Shown piece after piece: positions 1-10,410 of a stretch of 64,000 nucleotides of DNA. Numbering within the stretch: position 1 is the first letter of the stretch; the number at the start of each line of letters is the position of its first letter. This stretch comes from Fragilaria crotonensis. Lineage: Eukaryota > Bacillariophyta > Fragilariophyceae > Fragilariales > Fragilariaceae. The stretch lies in contig JAKSYS010000328.1 in assembly GCA_022925895.1 (NCBI GenBank), forward strand, positions 1 to 64,000, given 5' to 3'. The notes beneath the pieces are model-generated. The model saw nothing but the letters and a program-made list of their open reading frames with translations. It searched no databases and was not told the DNA's origin. A program made the position numbers and the translations under genes.

Positions 1-656
1 TTTGTGGTCAACGAGTTTTCGAGTGAACTCTTTAGCTTCATCGCCAAAAGGCATCGAAGGGTTTCCAAACTTGGCTAATTTCATTGAGACATGACCAGTG
101 AGTGTGCTGCAAGGCTCTTCGCCTTCTCCATGCCAACGAACTTACCTATTTCTGGACAATCAACTCCATACACGCGAACGGCAATGGTATTGTCTGATAG
201 GCGACCATCGTATTGTTTCCCGATGGACAGAGGATAGTATGGATAGTGTCTGAGAATAGATCTTTTCGTTAGATAACATTCCATCTTCAGCAACGATTGG
301 CACCATAATCGAGAAAAGTTTTCAGACGCCTCCTTCCACTCACCTCACACGAAAGGTATCACCATCGGTAATCTTTTCCACGCGACCGTAGATAACATCA
401 TGCCGGTTGAAGGCTTCAACAGGAATCTCTCCCGCTGTATGGAACTGAATTATCATCAAGGATCAAAGACAAATGTGCATTGATGAGTGCGATTCAATGA
501 TATTGGACAAAAAAGACGGACAGCCAGGTAGCGGCTCTAACATACTTGTCGAAAGGGCATAATGGATTCAGCCCGAAGAGGAGTGATGGCAGAGTAAGCA
601 ATGACAGAAGCAGCAACAGCGGCTGTTGCGGCTTTGTAGAATTGTGAGCCACGCAT
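1..656 (-). CDS. Staphylococcal-nuclease-like (SNase/LCL3-type) protein, 3' end outside window
   Basis: Four exons can be joined on the minus strand: 656-546, 444-344, 249-146 and 74 to beyond 1, with GT-AG junctions in phases 0, 2 and 1. The spliced frame gives a short N-terminal hydrophobic segment (AATAAVAASVIAYSAIT), then the SNase core: KITDGDTFRVR, VRVYGVDCPEI, AKFGNPSMPFGDEAKEFT. The family is Ca-dependent phosphodiesterases; a single N-terminal membrane anchor as in fungal LCL3 is typical. An upstream in-frame ATG at 737 is possible, but the DNA between 656 and 737 contains the GTAC-rich motif that otherwise marks non-coding DNA here, so 656 is preferred. The C-terminal third with the remaining catalytic residues lies off the window. 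Confidence 0.78.
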
Positions 657-779
657 CGAAGTTCGCAGGTATACCTGGTACAAGTACAAGAACTTGACGA
701 TGAAAATGTGTGATATGGACAGTGCGGACAACCACATCGCCTGCGGATCCAACGACAAAAACAACTAAAATTCAAATTA

Positions 780-2105
780 GAGAGATCCTCTTTTTATTGT
801 TTACAGAACGGAACCCGTAACCTTACGAAGATTTGGCGTCTTTTTGTTACAGTAATTTACATTGTAAATTTATGTCCTCTTTTTAGAAAATACAAGATGA
901 ATTTCATTACTCAGATTCCTTCGAAATTTCTCGTATCATTCAACAAGATTCCGTTTTTTTCACAACACATGGACTCTCGGACTCGCAGTTACTTTGAGTC
1001 TTTGAGATCATACAACAGCAAGTATGACATACATCGACTCCATCACTCCGTCCATCGGTGTTGTCCAATCTCTTCGTACGTAGTATAAAAAGTAGGATCT
1101 TGATTGACTATTTATCACAACTGCTACTCTAGTTCCTTCGCTGTTTTTCTGCCCTTTGACAAATGCTGCTGAAAATTTTTGAACATGTCGGCTTTTTGCA
1201 GCTTCATTTCCTGCTTTTCAATTTGATCAGCCTGTCCTGTTGAACATCCTTCATTTGAAGATGTTTGGTCCATGCAATCTGGAGTGAGTGAGGTTGCGTC
1301 CAACTGGCATTCCACTTCACGGTTGTCATCGTCGATTTAACCAGCAAAGAAATCACCAGTGCCTGCGATAGGTTTCGCCTGTTTCTATGGATGTAGAAAT
1401 CATCCACAAGACCGACCTCTTGCATCGTTTCCTTTCATTGGATCAAAACGTCACTTTTCAAGCTTGACTGTCACCGAAGTACTTGGGCATTGGTATCCTC
1501 CTTGTTGCTTTCAGAGCTAAGCCACATACAGTGGCCGATACTTAGCCAGCGACATCCATCTGCCTTCAGTACAAGATGTCAAATTTCTTGTGTCCACGCC
1601 ACCGCAGATAGATGTCGTTTCTTCCGTTGAATCACTCGAAACAAGGGCAATCGAATGACCTACATAGCGATGTGGTTGCTCTTAGAACAACCACATCGCA
1701 ATAGCGAACGACATCGTCGAGTTCCGATGAGGACTAAATACGAGATACAAGTTTTGTGTGTCGCGAACTCCCGGTGACATGCAAACCGCGCCGCCTCATG
1801 TCAAGTACCGGTACTGTAGCGCAGCAAGATGAAAAGTCAACAAACTCTAGTAGAAGGCCGTATGCTGATGTACACAAATCATTTTCCACGTGGAAGTAAT
1901 TTCTGACCAAAGTAAACACGTGGAACGGAATTTGCTCAGTGTCAAGTCGAAGGGAAATTCGGGCTTCAAATTTACCAAAGGACCCCAAAATTCATGAAGT
2001 TAAGGGAAAATTGAATCTCAATTTTACGAAGCTGAGGACCCAGAACCGGTACTGGGTCCGGAGTTCTGTAAATTTGTAGTGTAAAAATTCAAAAGAGGAT
2101 CTCTC
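780..2105. mobile_element. Putative TIR element without recognisable transposase
   Basis: The ends are a 15-base inverted repeat, GAGAGATCCTCTTTT at 780-794 and its complement at 2091-2105, flanked by TA on both sides (778-779 and 2106-2107). Weaker similarity continues inward: TTTACAGAAC and CTTCGTAA occur near both ends in opposite orientation. Nothing inside resembles a transposase. Two minus-strand open frames (1124-1315 and 1734-1988) start at non-ATG codons and match nothing I recognise. The element begins about 125 bp upstream of the SNase-like start codon, so it may supply part of that gene's 5' region. It is probably a non-autonomous DNA transposon; the TA flank suggests a Tc1/mariner-type insertion, but two bases are weak evidence. 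Confidence 0.45.
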
Positions 2106-2107
2106 TA

Positions 2108-2778
2108 TTAACTCGGACTACACACTACACGATGAGACGATGAGCTTGAGTGGCCTGACGATCCGGGATCCGATGTCCAGGGAGTATGGAGTACAAGTAC
2201 CAGGTAGTATTACAATCGTACTAGAGTACTTGTACTACATGTTCTCGCAAGTCGCAAGTTTAGATACTGGTACACTCTGACACTACGACATTTCAAAAAG
2301 AGTCCCATGCGTACCTCATTTGTACAGTACTGTACCAATATTTACTGTCGAATTGTGTTGAAGCAAAAAATGGATACTCCGAGTACCTGGTACATGGTAC
2401 TACGTAGTACAAGTTCTCGGATACCTGGTACTGGTACCAGAACTACCGTAGTATGACAAACTACTCGTATGAACATACGCAAGACGCAAGACAAAGGACA
2501 ATACTCATCCAATACGGAGTACTGGTACAGTAGTTACCTAATACTGCTGTGATGGGGGACCGCATATTTTGGCGCGTACAACTGAACGCCTACCACACAC
2601 ATGAGAACCCTCCACGAAATACTAAAATGAAAAATCAGTGAAAATTTCAGTTGTCGATGTCCACAACAGCTGGCGTTCAACACGAACCCCCCTCGATCCT
2701 AACACCCACAGCAGCCGACGTCGTAGTCGAGGATACAGATAACTGTCGATTCTCGTGTAACACCGTACAACAATTGCA
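2108..2778. other. Intergenic DNA rich in GTAC motifs
   Basis: No gene is seen. From about 2170 to 2540 the sequence is crowded with GTAC-centred words (GTACCAGGTAG, GAGTACTTGTACTAC, GGTACTGGTACC). This is the densest block of a motif class that recurs in the intergenic DNA of the whole window. The DnaJ start codon follows at 2779. Confidence 0.6.
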
Positions 2779-4289
2779 ATGACGATTTCAGCATTAAGAG
2801 CCCGCCTCTCTCTGTTGTTATACTTTCTTTCATTGCGAGTATGGGCTTTCGCCCCTAATCTCCCCCATCGCCTGTTAAGTGTTACGCAATCACAGATACA
2901 CACGGCAACTAACAGCGGCGTAGGTGAAGCGGATCTCGATCTCGTTCCGAAGGGCAAACGTAATTTCTACGAGATATTAGGTGCCAGTCCCAACGCCTCA
3001 AAAGTAGAACTGAAGCAAAGTTACATCAAAATGGCACGGGTGACGCATCCCGATGCATTGATAGGCACCAATAAAACTGAGGGAGGCGACACAAGCACTT
3101 CATTTTCAGAAATTGCCCAAGCGTGGAAGATTCTTTCAAATGACAAGGATCGCCGACGATATGATCGATCCCTAGTGGCTGAAGGCTTTAAGAAGAATGT
3201 TGAGAAAGTTGCCTCGAACGTGGTCGAAACTGCGGGACCTCGAGTTAAGAAGGCCTTTGATGATTTCGCAATGCCATTTTTGCGTCGCACGACCGTGACA
3301 ACTGTGGCGACAGTATCCGCGGCTGTCGACGTCTTGGGAAACGGCGAGAAAATGGATCTCGGATCGGCCGTCGTTTCTGGTATGAAGGCAGCTCGGGCTG
3401 CTGGGCGAGTCGTTGATGGCATTGAGTTTCGAGAGAAGAGCCTCGAACTAGAAGAACGGTAAGTTCGGATCACCGCAAAGTGACAAAACACGAGCTCCAC
3501 AACTTACATTTTCCCAGCGCTGCCAAGGAGATATCGAAAGTAGAGAAGATCAGCGCGGAATTGAACAAACTTATTGAGAAGCGATTGAACATATCGTTGG
3601 TCACACCGAACTCGGGCTTGACGGCAACTGAAGCGCGTCAAGTTTTGAATAGATTGAACACAACCGAGTCTTTTACCATGATGGAACGAATGGTTCTTAT
3701 GAAACATAATATTGAACGCGACATTAAGGACCTGGAAAGTGTTGAGACTGAATACTTCGCAAAAGTTGCGAACCAAGCGGATGCTGCCGAGAATTTGAGA
3801 TTCACTCAGGTCGCGCTGAAGCAAGCCGCCCGAGACGCGAAACAGGCGGTCCAGGACGAAATCAAAGCTCGCAAAGCATTGGAGGAAGCCCAAAGACGTG
3901 TGGCTGCAACAAAACTGAATGTCAACGACTTGTCGAAATCCTTTGCCAAGGTTCAAGCGCTGGAAGCCAAAGTGACCAACGAAGTCGAAATTGTTGCTGA
4001 ACTTGTTGCTAAACGGCAGGAAATCGTACGTACCTCCCTGAGGAAAAAGGAGCTCGAAATTGAAAAGGAACGCCGGCAAAGAGAAGGCGAACAGATACAA
4101 AACCCGCCAAACTTACCTCTTGTTGAAGAGACTGGTTTTATTGAAGTTATCGACGCTCTTCGGGAAGAGGAATTCCTTCTTCAGGCCGAGAAGGATCAAC
4201 TCTCAGAAACGGTGGCTCGGTTGCTCTCCAGATCTGAGAAATTGAAATCGCGAGCGGCTCAAACGGACGAAGCCAAGGGAAAAGGTTAA
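2779..4289 (+). CDS. Plastid-targeted DnaJ (J-domain) protein with long coiled-coil tail
   Basis: Two exons, 2779-3458 and 3518-4289; the donor GTAAGT and acceptor TTCCCAG join in phase 2 and give about 483 residues. The N-terminus is a hydrophobic signal sequence ending in VWAFAP, the diatom plastid cleavage motif. A J domain spans residues 62-130 with the HPD tripeptide at 90-92, so it should stimulate an Hsp70 partner. No Gly/Phe or zinc-finger region follows, making it a type III J protein. Residues from about 225 onward are charged, Lys/Glu-rich and heptad-like, predicted to form long coiled coils. It converges with the HMG-box gene 163 bp downstream. The J domain is certain; plastid location is inferred from the presequence; client and partner are unknown. 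Confidence 0.85.
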
Positions 4290-4452
4290 TCCCCTCTTGT
4301 ATTGGCAGCAACCTTTAGAGACTTTACTGTAGACTTACTACACTCATTCTTTCATTACGACAGACGCTAGTCTGATCTACAACATGAAATGATATACAAA
4401 ATGAAAGGACATACTAGGTGGCGCTGAAGAAGTAAATGTAAAATCCACCATT

Positions 4453-5373
4453 CTAGAAGTAATCTCTTTCCATTTTCTCCATGAAGTTAGTGAGTTCGTC
4501 CAAAGAATCGTCGAACGTTTCGTGTGCATGGAATTCAGAATGTAGGTTTGCAGCCAATTCTTTCCAGCAGGAGCCTTCATCGTTCAAAGAAGTGTGGCAT
4601 TCATCGAGAAGAGGGCTGATTACGGCTGGTCCACACCTTGGAGAGGAGTCAACCATGGCGCCGCTTCCCGGGAAAGTCATCGAGATCACTTGATCAGATT
4701 CTGGTAGAGTCACGGGAGAATTTGGTCCCCAGTCAGGACTTCCGTTTCTCTTCCTGAACTGACTACTAAGGCACAAGGCATCCTGCATAATTTGACGAAG
4801 TGATTGAGAGGTATCGTCCGAGGCCTCAAACGTGGAGCGATCCAAATTCATCACAACAGCCGAGGTAGCCTTCAACGTCGGTGAGACATTTGTGACTGGT
4901 TTCTTTGATTTTTGCTTGGGAGCTTGAGTGCTTCTCCAAACAGACATTTCTTGGCGGTAGCGCAGCTTCTCGATCTTCGCCTGCTCCTCAAAGACAGACT
5001 TTTCGGCGTTGTCCAGTACCTTCCACTTGCTTGCGATGTCGCGGGCAAGGCCAGCAAACCCGATACCCACTGCCTTGCCACTTCGCCCCAGCCGTGGGTT
5101 CGGTCCTTCCGAAATAGATGCCACAATTCTCTGTCGTTCGCTCTTGAAGAAAAGATTGTACGCAGAGAGAGGCCTTCGAGGCATGTCTTTAGGCTTCTTC
5201 CAGTTTTTTTGTTTTGTGGTTGCAGCTTCATCGTGATACAAATGTGCCACATTCTGAGGCGCCTTGGGAGAACTCAACAATGCCTCGATTCCTTTGGTAG
5301 TGCACCAGTTTGAATCTGAAGCAATTCGTTGAGCTTCCTCCAGCACGCAGAGTAGACTTTCCATGGCGTCCAT
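4453..5373 (-). CDS. HMG-box DNA-binding protein
   Basis: The protein is about 306 residues from the ATG at 5373. An HMG box covers roughly residues 65-135: it opens with MPRRPLSAYNLFFKSERQR and continues with IASKWKVLDNAEKSVFEEQA and the aromatic-rich third helix. A Gly-rich insert (PNPRLGRSGKAVG) separates helices 1 and 2, making the box longer than in animal HMGB proteins. The C-terminal half is Ser/Thr-rich with no other domain, and ends in an acidic segment. The role is presumably binding or bending of DNA in chromatin or transcription. The open frame continues upstream from 5373 through a possible acceptor (CTCGCCAG), so a short extra 5' exon cannot be excluded. Confidence 0.8.
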   Translation of the reverse strand: MDAMESLLCVLEEAQRIASDSNWCTTKGIEALLSSPKAPQNVAHLYHDEAATTKQKNWKKPKDMPRRPLSAYNLFFKSERQRIVASISEGPNPRLGRSGKAVGIGFAGLARDIASKWKVLDNAEKSVFEEQAKIEKLRYRQEMSVWRSTQAPKQKSKKPVTNVSPTLKATSAVVMNLDRSTFEASDDTSQSLRQIMQDALCLSSQFRKRNGSPDWGPNSPVTLPESDQVISMTFPGSGAMVDSSPRCGPAVISPLLDECHTSLNDEGSCWKELAANLHSEFHAHETFDDSLDELTNFMEKMERDYF

Positions 5374-5406
5374 ATCAGATAATTCGGCTACAAATCTGGC
5401 GAGCAA

Positions 5407-7753
5407 ATGATGTTATGATCCGAAGTTATGAAAAGTGATGATAAACCAGTCACACTCCCATTTCATAAAGCAATCCTATTGGGTCGATCAATTCCTTATT
5501 GTGGTCTCAGGGTCTTGTACTGTGACTACAAGAGAAGACGTCGAATACTAAGAGCTTATGTGGCCGAGGAGGTGTGTTAAGCCTTCGGCACTATCAATCG
5601 AGAAGAACAAGTTAAATCCCTACATGATGTCCAACCGTGTCGTGACATTATTCCGATTGCGATGACTACATAAGCCCTGCTCGTCCTTCGGCCGTAGATC
5701 AAAGTGCACCGGACAAGCACCGGTCGTGTCGCGCGCCGATGGATTGGACTTATGCCGTTTGTATGCAGTACGATACCAATGTATAATGTCACACACATGA
5801 TGTGAGGCAGGTGTGCGTTTCCTGGAGGTTCCGGAATATCTTCTTTTCGAGGACGCTTCTGTCGACCGACATGAAAAAATAAGTGAAAACGGATAAACGA
5901 GTTTATTGATTTTCCGACGGAATTTCGAACCTGACATATGGACTAAAGTTTTCAGATCAAATATGAATTCACCTCTCTGGAATACTAGAAATGTTCGTTC
6001 GACAAATTCGCCGTGACAAAAAGGGGAAAGAAGGCTTGGAAAAATGCACAGGCAACGACTTCTGTATGACAATCCAATGAATGCATTCTTCACGTTTGAT
6101 TCTTAAGGAATTTACTTGAGATACTCCGAAGCACATGAATGGAACCCTTTAATTAGGAATCGTCGAGATACATTTTTTTGTGGCAGTTTCTTAAATTTTC
6201 TTAAGTTTTCTCATACTTTCTTAAGAAACTTTAAGAAGATTTAAGTAGCTTAAAAAATCTTAAATATTCTACGTGAATCTGGTAATAAAATCGCTCCTTC
6301 TTAAATTTTCTTAAATAATCTCAAACTTTCTCAATCGGACGTGAGAAAATAGAAGTTGCTCATATTTTCTTAAACTTTCTCATACTTTCTCAACCCTTCC
6401 TTAAGCAAGATTCCTATGTGTAACTCTTGTTCCAAAACAATTTGTCCGAACGATGGCCTAGGACAATATGAAATGATTATAGTGTATGCATAGAACAAGA
6501 GATCGTGTGTAGGAATGGTACGATACAAATAGTTGATAGTCCATCAGATTATATACTGTCTTTCTCGATTTGTACATACAAAAGTGAGGTGTGTCACGTT
6601 TTGACACTAGATTTGATCGTGAATTACACATTTTCGTGGTTTAGACATTTTTTGTATGCACTTACACATTCTTCCAAAACTGTACGGAGTACGATAATCG
6701 GTGTACACGATTTAGAAGGAATTCCGGAACCTCCTGTTTACAGATGTCTCAGGTACGTCACTGTAATACTACTTGGGATAGCCGGTCGTGCTAGCGCGAT
6801 TTGGTCCACATAAATGGGGAGGATTCTCGAGTTGTGCCAACTTGAATGTCGAACCATGGTTCGAATATGCGTGCTGCGCATGCTTTCCCAGATTGGACGT
6901 ATAATAAGCAGCGGTAGGTCTCATTCATTCTGAATCAGTCCTGCCTCCAGCCCCAGAGCATGTCCGAAAAGAGAATAATGACTTTTTTCATTGCCCCAAG
7001 ACGGGGCTTAGACCAATGTTAGTTACAGTGGAGTATCTTGTTTCGGTTCATTCTTTTGTTTTCGAAGTGCTATCACACAGACTGCAATGCTCCTGTCGCC
7101 ATGAAAAATGAGACATCGGTGATGCGAGTTTAACAATGAGCGGTAAGTTTGTATAGCAGTTATCATCGTAGGTCTAGTGCTCAATGCTTTATACGGAAAG
7201 CAAACGGAAAGCCTATGATCAGGGTTGTAGTATTAGTGCACTGTACCAGGTGGCACAATGCGAACACGTGTGTGTATTCATGGTTCATAGCTTATAGCTT
7301 ATGCTTCCTACGTAGTACAACTCCATTCGACTCTAGTAGTAGAAGATGAACCAAGGCATAAACTCTAAAAGGGGCTTGGGTGCAAAATGACCATCATGCC
7401 CTTTCTATCGCGTGTACACGTAGGTGAACGGTTAGGTGTGAGTACGAGCGCGTACGAGGGCAGAGTAGCTGGTACTTGTACTTGAAATCTTGGACAACAA
7501 CGGGACCGAAGACTTTATCGACGTACCGCGTCACTTCGCATTATTGTTCCGAAGCCGGTCCCTTTTTTCGATGGTGGATAACTGGCTTCACGACCTGAGT
7601 CAATGAGGTGTACATGCCCTAGGCGTTTCCAACACAGATATTGGCATCGGCGGATCGTGCCGACTGGCCAGCGACGGAACCATCGGCATATATCTGATGC
7701 AACAACAAGTGCTTTATCATCAGCCTCAGTCACCATCGGTCACTATCCCATTG
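5407..7753. other. Gene-free interval with AT-rich repeats
   Basis: About 2.3 kb without a gene I can support. The open frames in it (5577-6093 minus, 6505-6813 plus, 7515-7736 minus) start at non-ATG codons and match no family I know. The interval contains the TTTTCTTAA-type repeat block at 6175-6410, a 16-base palindrome at 6849-6864 and scattered GTAC motifs. Confidence 0.5.
6175..6410. repeat. AT-rich block of TTTTCTTAA / TTTCTCA words
   Basis: Variants of TTTTCTTAA, ACTTTCTCA and their complements recur about fifteen times within 235 bases, on both strands, at irregular spacing. This is neither a simple microsatellite nor a clean tandem array. Confidence 0.6.
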
Positions 7754-8566
7754 TCACTCCGCTTCTGCCTCATCGCCTTCTGTCCCGAGAGTAACCCACC
7801 AGCTGGTGAGCCCAAGACCATCCTCGCAAATTGAGGCCACGATATGCATACTCGCGGGAACAGAATGCAAATCACTTAGATCAATGGACGTGCTTCGTTT
7901 TCTCACAGGTCGATTATCCATAATATCGCTGGCACTACCCACGCTAATACTACGTTCTCCGCTTGGAATTCTGATTGAATGAGCGGTCGTTGTGGTTGTC
8001 GCCTGCACCCCTTTTGCTGTATTCGTCACCTGAGTGAAATTGATTGATTTCACTTTAAATCTTATCTCAGCCCCAAGTTCCATGTCGAATCGACTTTCCT
8101 CCAACAGCTCCTTCCCGCCTTCTTGTTGTACACCATCGTCTGGCGCCTCTTGGTCGTCGTCCTCATAATTGGGGGTCCAAATCCATAGTCCCGATTCTTT
8201 CTCAAAGCGACTAGGTCGCAGCATCCAATACGCCGGGATGAAGATGTCGTCAAAAAATCCCATGCTAACATGCAGACCTTCCGCACTCGACTTGGATATG
8301 GTCCCCAAACAAACCTCGTCAACAAATGGCCGAAACACAATCAGCCGAACTATTATTTCGTGATGAGCCCCGCCGTCTCCAGCTGCGCAAACTCCGTCTC
8401 CAACTTGCAATGCATCACCATAACGGCCTATCACGAGCCCAACATCCATAACAACGCGGTTGGGGTACTTTTTGTCCATTTCACTGTGCACACTAATGAG
8501 TGTTGGTTGTGCAAGCATCGTCGGAGGAATGCGAACTGTGTCCGCTATCGTTGCCAATACGAACAT
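7754..8566 (-). CDS. RPC25: RNA polymerase III subunit RPC8 (Rpc25 / POLR3H)
   Basis: This is the Rpb7-like stalk subunit of RNA polymerase III, which with Rpc17 forms the stalk used in initiation on tRNA and 5S genes. The ATG at 8566 gives the family start MFVLATIADTVRIPP. The N-terminal SHS2/Rpb7_N domain covers about residues 1-80, and the RPC8 OB/S1 domain follows with FRPFVDEVCLGTI, GLHVSMGFFDDIFIP and the C-terminal GLGLTSWW signature. The total is about 270 residues against a usual 205-220; the excess is two acidic or Ser/Thr-rich inserts within the OB domain. The frame stays open upstream of 8566, but the family start fits exactly there. Confidence 0.92.
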   Translation of the reverse strand: MFVLATIADTVRIPPTMLAQPTLISVHSEMDKKYPNRVVMDVGLVIGRYGDALQVGDGVCAAGDGGAHHEIIVRLIVFRPFVDEVCLGTISKSSAEGLHVSMGFFDDIFIPAYWMLRPSRFEKESGLWIWTPNYEDDDQEAPDDGVQQEGGKELLEESRFDMELGAEIRFKVKSINFTQVTNTAKGVQATTTTTAHSIRIPSGERSISVGSASDIMDNRPVRKRSTSIDLSDLHSVPASMHIVASICEDGLGLTSWWVTLGTEGDEAEAE

Positions 8567-8970
8567 TCTCTGTTTACCTAGTAAGTGTGTGCGAGAGCAG
8601 CTCGGATGTCGGAGATGATGAGTATGACGGAGAACACCTTCGAGGCCCCGGGCTCGTTGGGGAAGATTCAATTGTGTCATCGTTTCAAATTCAGATAAAT
8701 TTCTAAGGCGTAGACAATGGTTCGTCTGCATGCTGTACGTTGTTGATTTGCATCTTTTCCGCACGACCCAATTATATTTCGATTATTTCGAGTACTGTAC
8801 AGTGCAGTAGGGTTCTGGAAGTATTGTACTGTAAAAAATATATGCATACACATTCTGCAAACTGTATTCTGTGTTCTGTACGACCTCAGAGACGGGTCGA
8901 CGGGTACAGTTGTACCGTACTATCACGAAAATCACATGGGTTACTACCTGCTCAACCCTGAAAACGACAA
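8567..8970. other. Intergenic DNA between two minus-strand genes
   Basis: This is the 5' side of RPC8 and the 3' side of the RRM gene. It contains GTACTGTACAGTGCAG-type motifs around 8790-8830 and nothing coding that I can support. Confidence 0.5.
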
Positions 8971-9738
8971 CTATTTTCTTCGTCTATTCATGATGATCGC
9001 AGCCCGTCGATTTCTTTCTTGTTTGGTCAGCTTCCGATCGGCATCAGCTTTCGTTTCCACCTCGGATCTGGCCTTTTTAGGCCTCTTGTCTTTCTTACCA
9101 ACAGCGTCATCGCCGTCTCGTTTCCGACCGTTTCCCCTGGGCATTCTTTTTTCCTTCGCTTCGTCGTCTTTAGTCGATCCGCCTTTCACCTTGGCGGCGT
9201 CTTGTCTTTCCTTTTCCTTTCTAATTTTTTCAGCGACCAGCTCCTTTGTTCGTTCGACGATATCGGCGAGCTCCTCTTTTGTTTTCGTCGGTCGAACATT
9301 TATTCTGCGACCTAGTAGCACTCGTCTATCCAGGGCTAGAGCCATGTCGTACGATTTCTTGTCGGCAACATCGACAAACGCAACGCCTCGAAACGTTTTC
9401 TCACTACCGGAACGATCGTACACCTTGCGCACGGATGTCAAGATGCATCCACTTTTCTCGAAGAGAGTACGAATGTCATACTCCTTAGTATCGAAAGACA
9501 ACTGCGTCAAATGAAGTGAGAACGTGCTTTTGTCCTGATTTTGATCCACTTCTTCAGTTTCTTTGCGAGCCCATTGCGCAGCGGCGGCCAACAGTTCCTC
9601 GTCCTCTTCAGATTCGGAATCATCTCGCTTCGCCAGTGAGCTCGTCCTCGTTGATGCTTGGTCGCCCTTTGAAGTCTTATCGGGCTTGCCTCGCTTCTTG
9701 ATATCTAACTTCGTCGTCTTGGCGCTCTCGGTTAGCAT
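8971..9738 (-). CDS. RRM-domain RNA-binding protein, probably nucleolar
   Basis: About 255 residues from the ATG at 9738. An acidic stretch (DDSESEEDEELL) precedes one RRM at roughly residues 80-155, with RNP-like strands FSLHLTQLSF (RNP2) and FRGVAFVDVADKKS (RNP1). The rest is Lys/Arg-rich with several basic clusters ending in NRRAAIIMNRRRK, as in ribosome-biogenesis RRM proteins. The exact orthologue is not recognised. It could act in pre-rRNA processing or in mRNA metabolism; the charge pattern favours the nucleolus. It lies upstream of RPC8 on the same strand. Confidence 0.75.
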   Translation of the reverse strand: MLTESAKTTKLDIKKRGKPDKTSKGDQASTRTSSLAKRDDSESEEDEELLAAAAQWARKETEEVDQNQDKSTFSLHLTQLSFDTKEYDIRTLFEKSGCILTSVRKVYDRSGSEKTFRGVAFVDVADKKSYDMALALDRRVLLGRRINVRPTKTKEELADIVERTKELVAEKIRKEKERQDAAKVKGGSTKDDEAKEKRMPRGNGRKRDGDDAVGKKDKRPKKARSEVETKADADRKLTKQERNRRAAIIMNRRRK

Positions 9739-10410
9739 GACTATGCGACAAAGCGAGTGGTCGACGTTCTGGTGTGACGACAACCTATATGTGTTCGGTT
9801 GCCAAAAAAAGACGAAGGGAGCGCTACTGAAATGTGGAAATTTAAGTGGCGAGGGGCACCGCGCAACACAGTCGTAGGTTTCCGTAGTACTGGCACTGAG
9901 TACTTCTACTGTAGTATTAGAGTATCTGGTTGCGTTACTTTCGTTTAGAAAAGTCAGCGAGCAGCGTCTAATAACGCGAAGACGATCAACTTCCCTCTCT
10001 ACTTGAACCCGAAAATAGAATAATTCGAACTCCTAAAAAAATAGCTATTTTCGTTATTTTCGGATTTACACCGAAAAGTGAGGCCTATGGGATGTGGCCC
10101 TGTGGCTATAACGAGGATGATTTATGACCTTTTTTTCAGGCATTTTGCATCGAATGGACATACGACATACATGATACATGGTACCTGGTACTGGTACCTG
10201 GTACCTGGTACTCTAGTACTTGTACCGGGTACTGCACCAAATTGTCCCAATACTACGGTAGATGTACCAGTATCTTGTTCCGGTTCATCACACGACTCTG
10301 TTTCGTTCGTCCAATATAGAGGGCTTCTCAATTGCCCAGACATCAGAGCGAAGCAAATTTATGCATCACACAACACAGCCGACAATCCATCTCTACATCG
10401 CACCACAGCA
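9739..10410. other. Divergent promoter interval with GTAC-rich core
   Basis: No gene is seen. It lies between the minus-strand RRM gene and the plus-strand WD40 gene. Positions 10170-10275 hold overlapping GGTACCTGGTAC and TAGTACTTGTACC words. Confidence 0.5.

Noticed and set aside
897-1425. Short open frames on both strands that could be small genes
   Set aside because: The long ones begin at GTG or TTG, show no family signature, and lie inside an inverted-repeat element.
5577-6093. 157-codon minus-strand frame
   Set aside because: It starts at GTG, its last half is Arg/Ser/His-rich without known motifs, and no intron or conserved block supports it.
6840-6920. A tRNA gene (GGTTCGA box)
   Set aside because: The GGTTCGA is part of a palindrome; no acceptor stem or anticodon arm can be formed around it.
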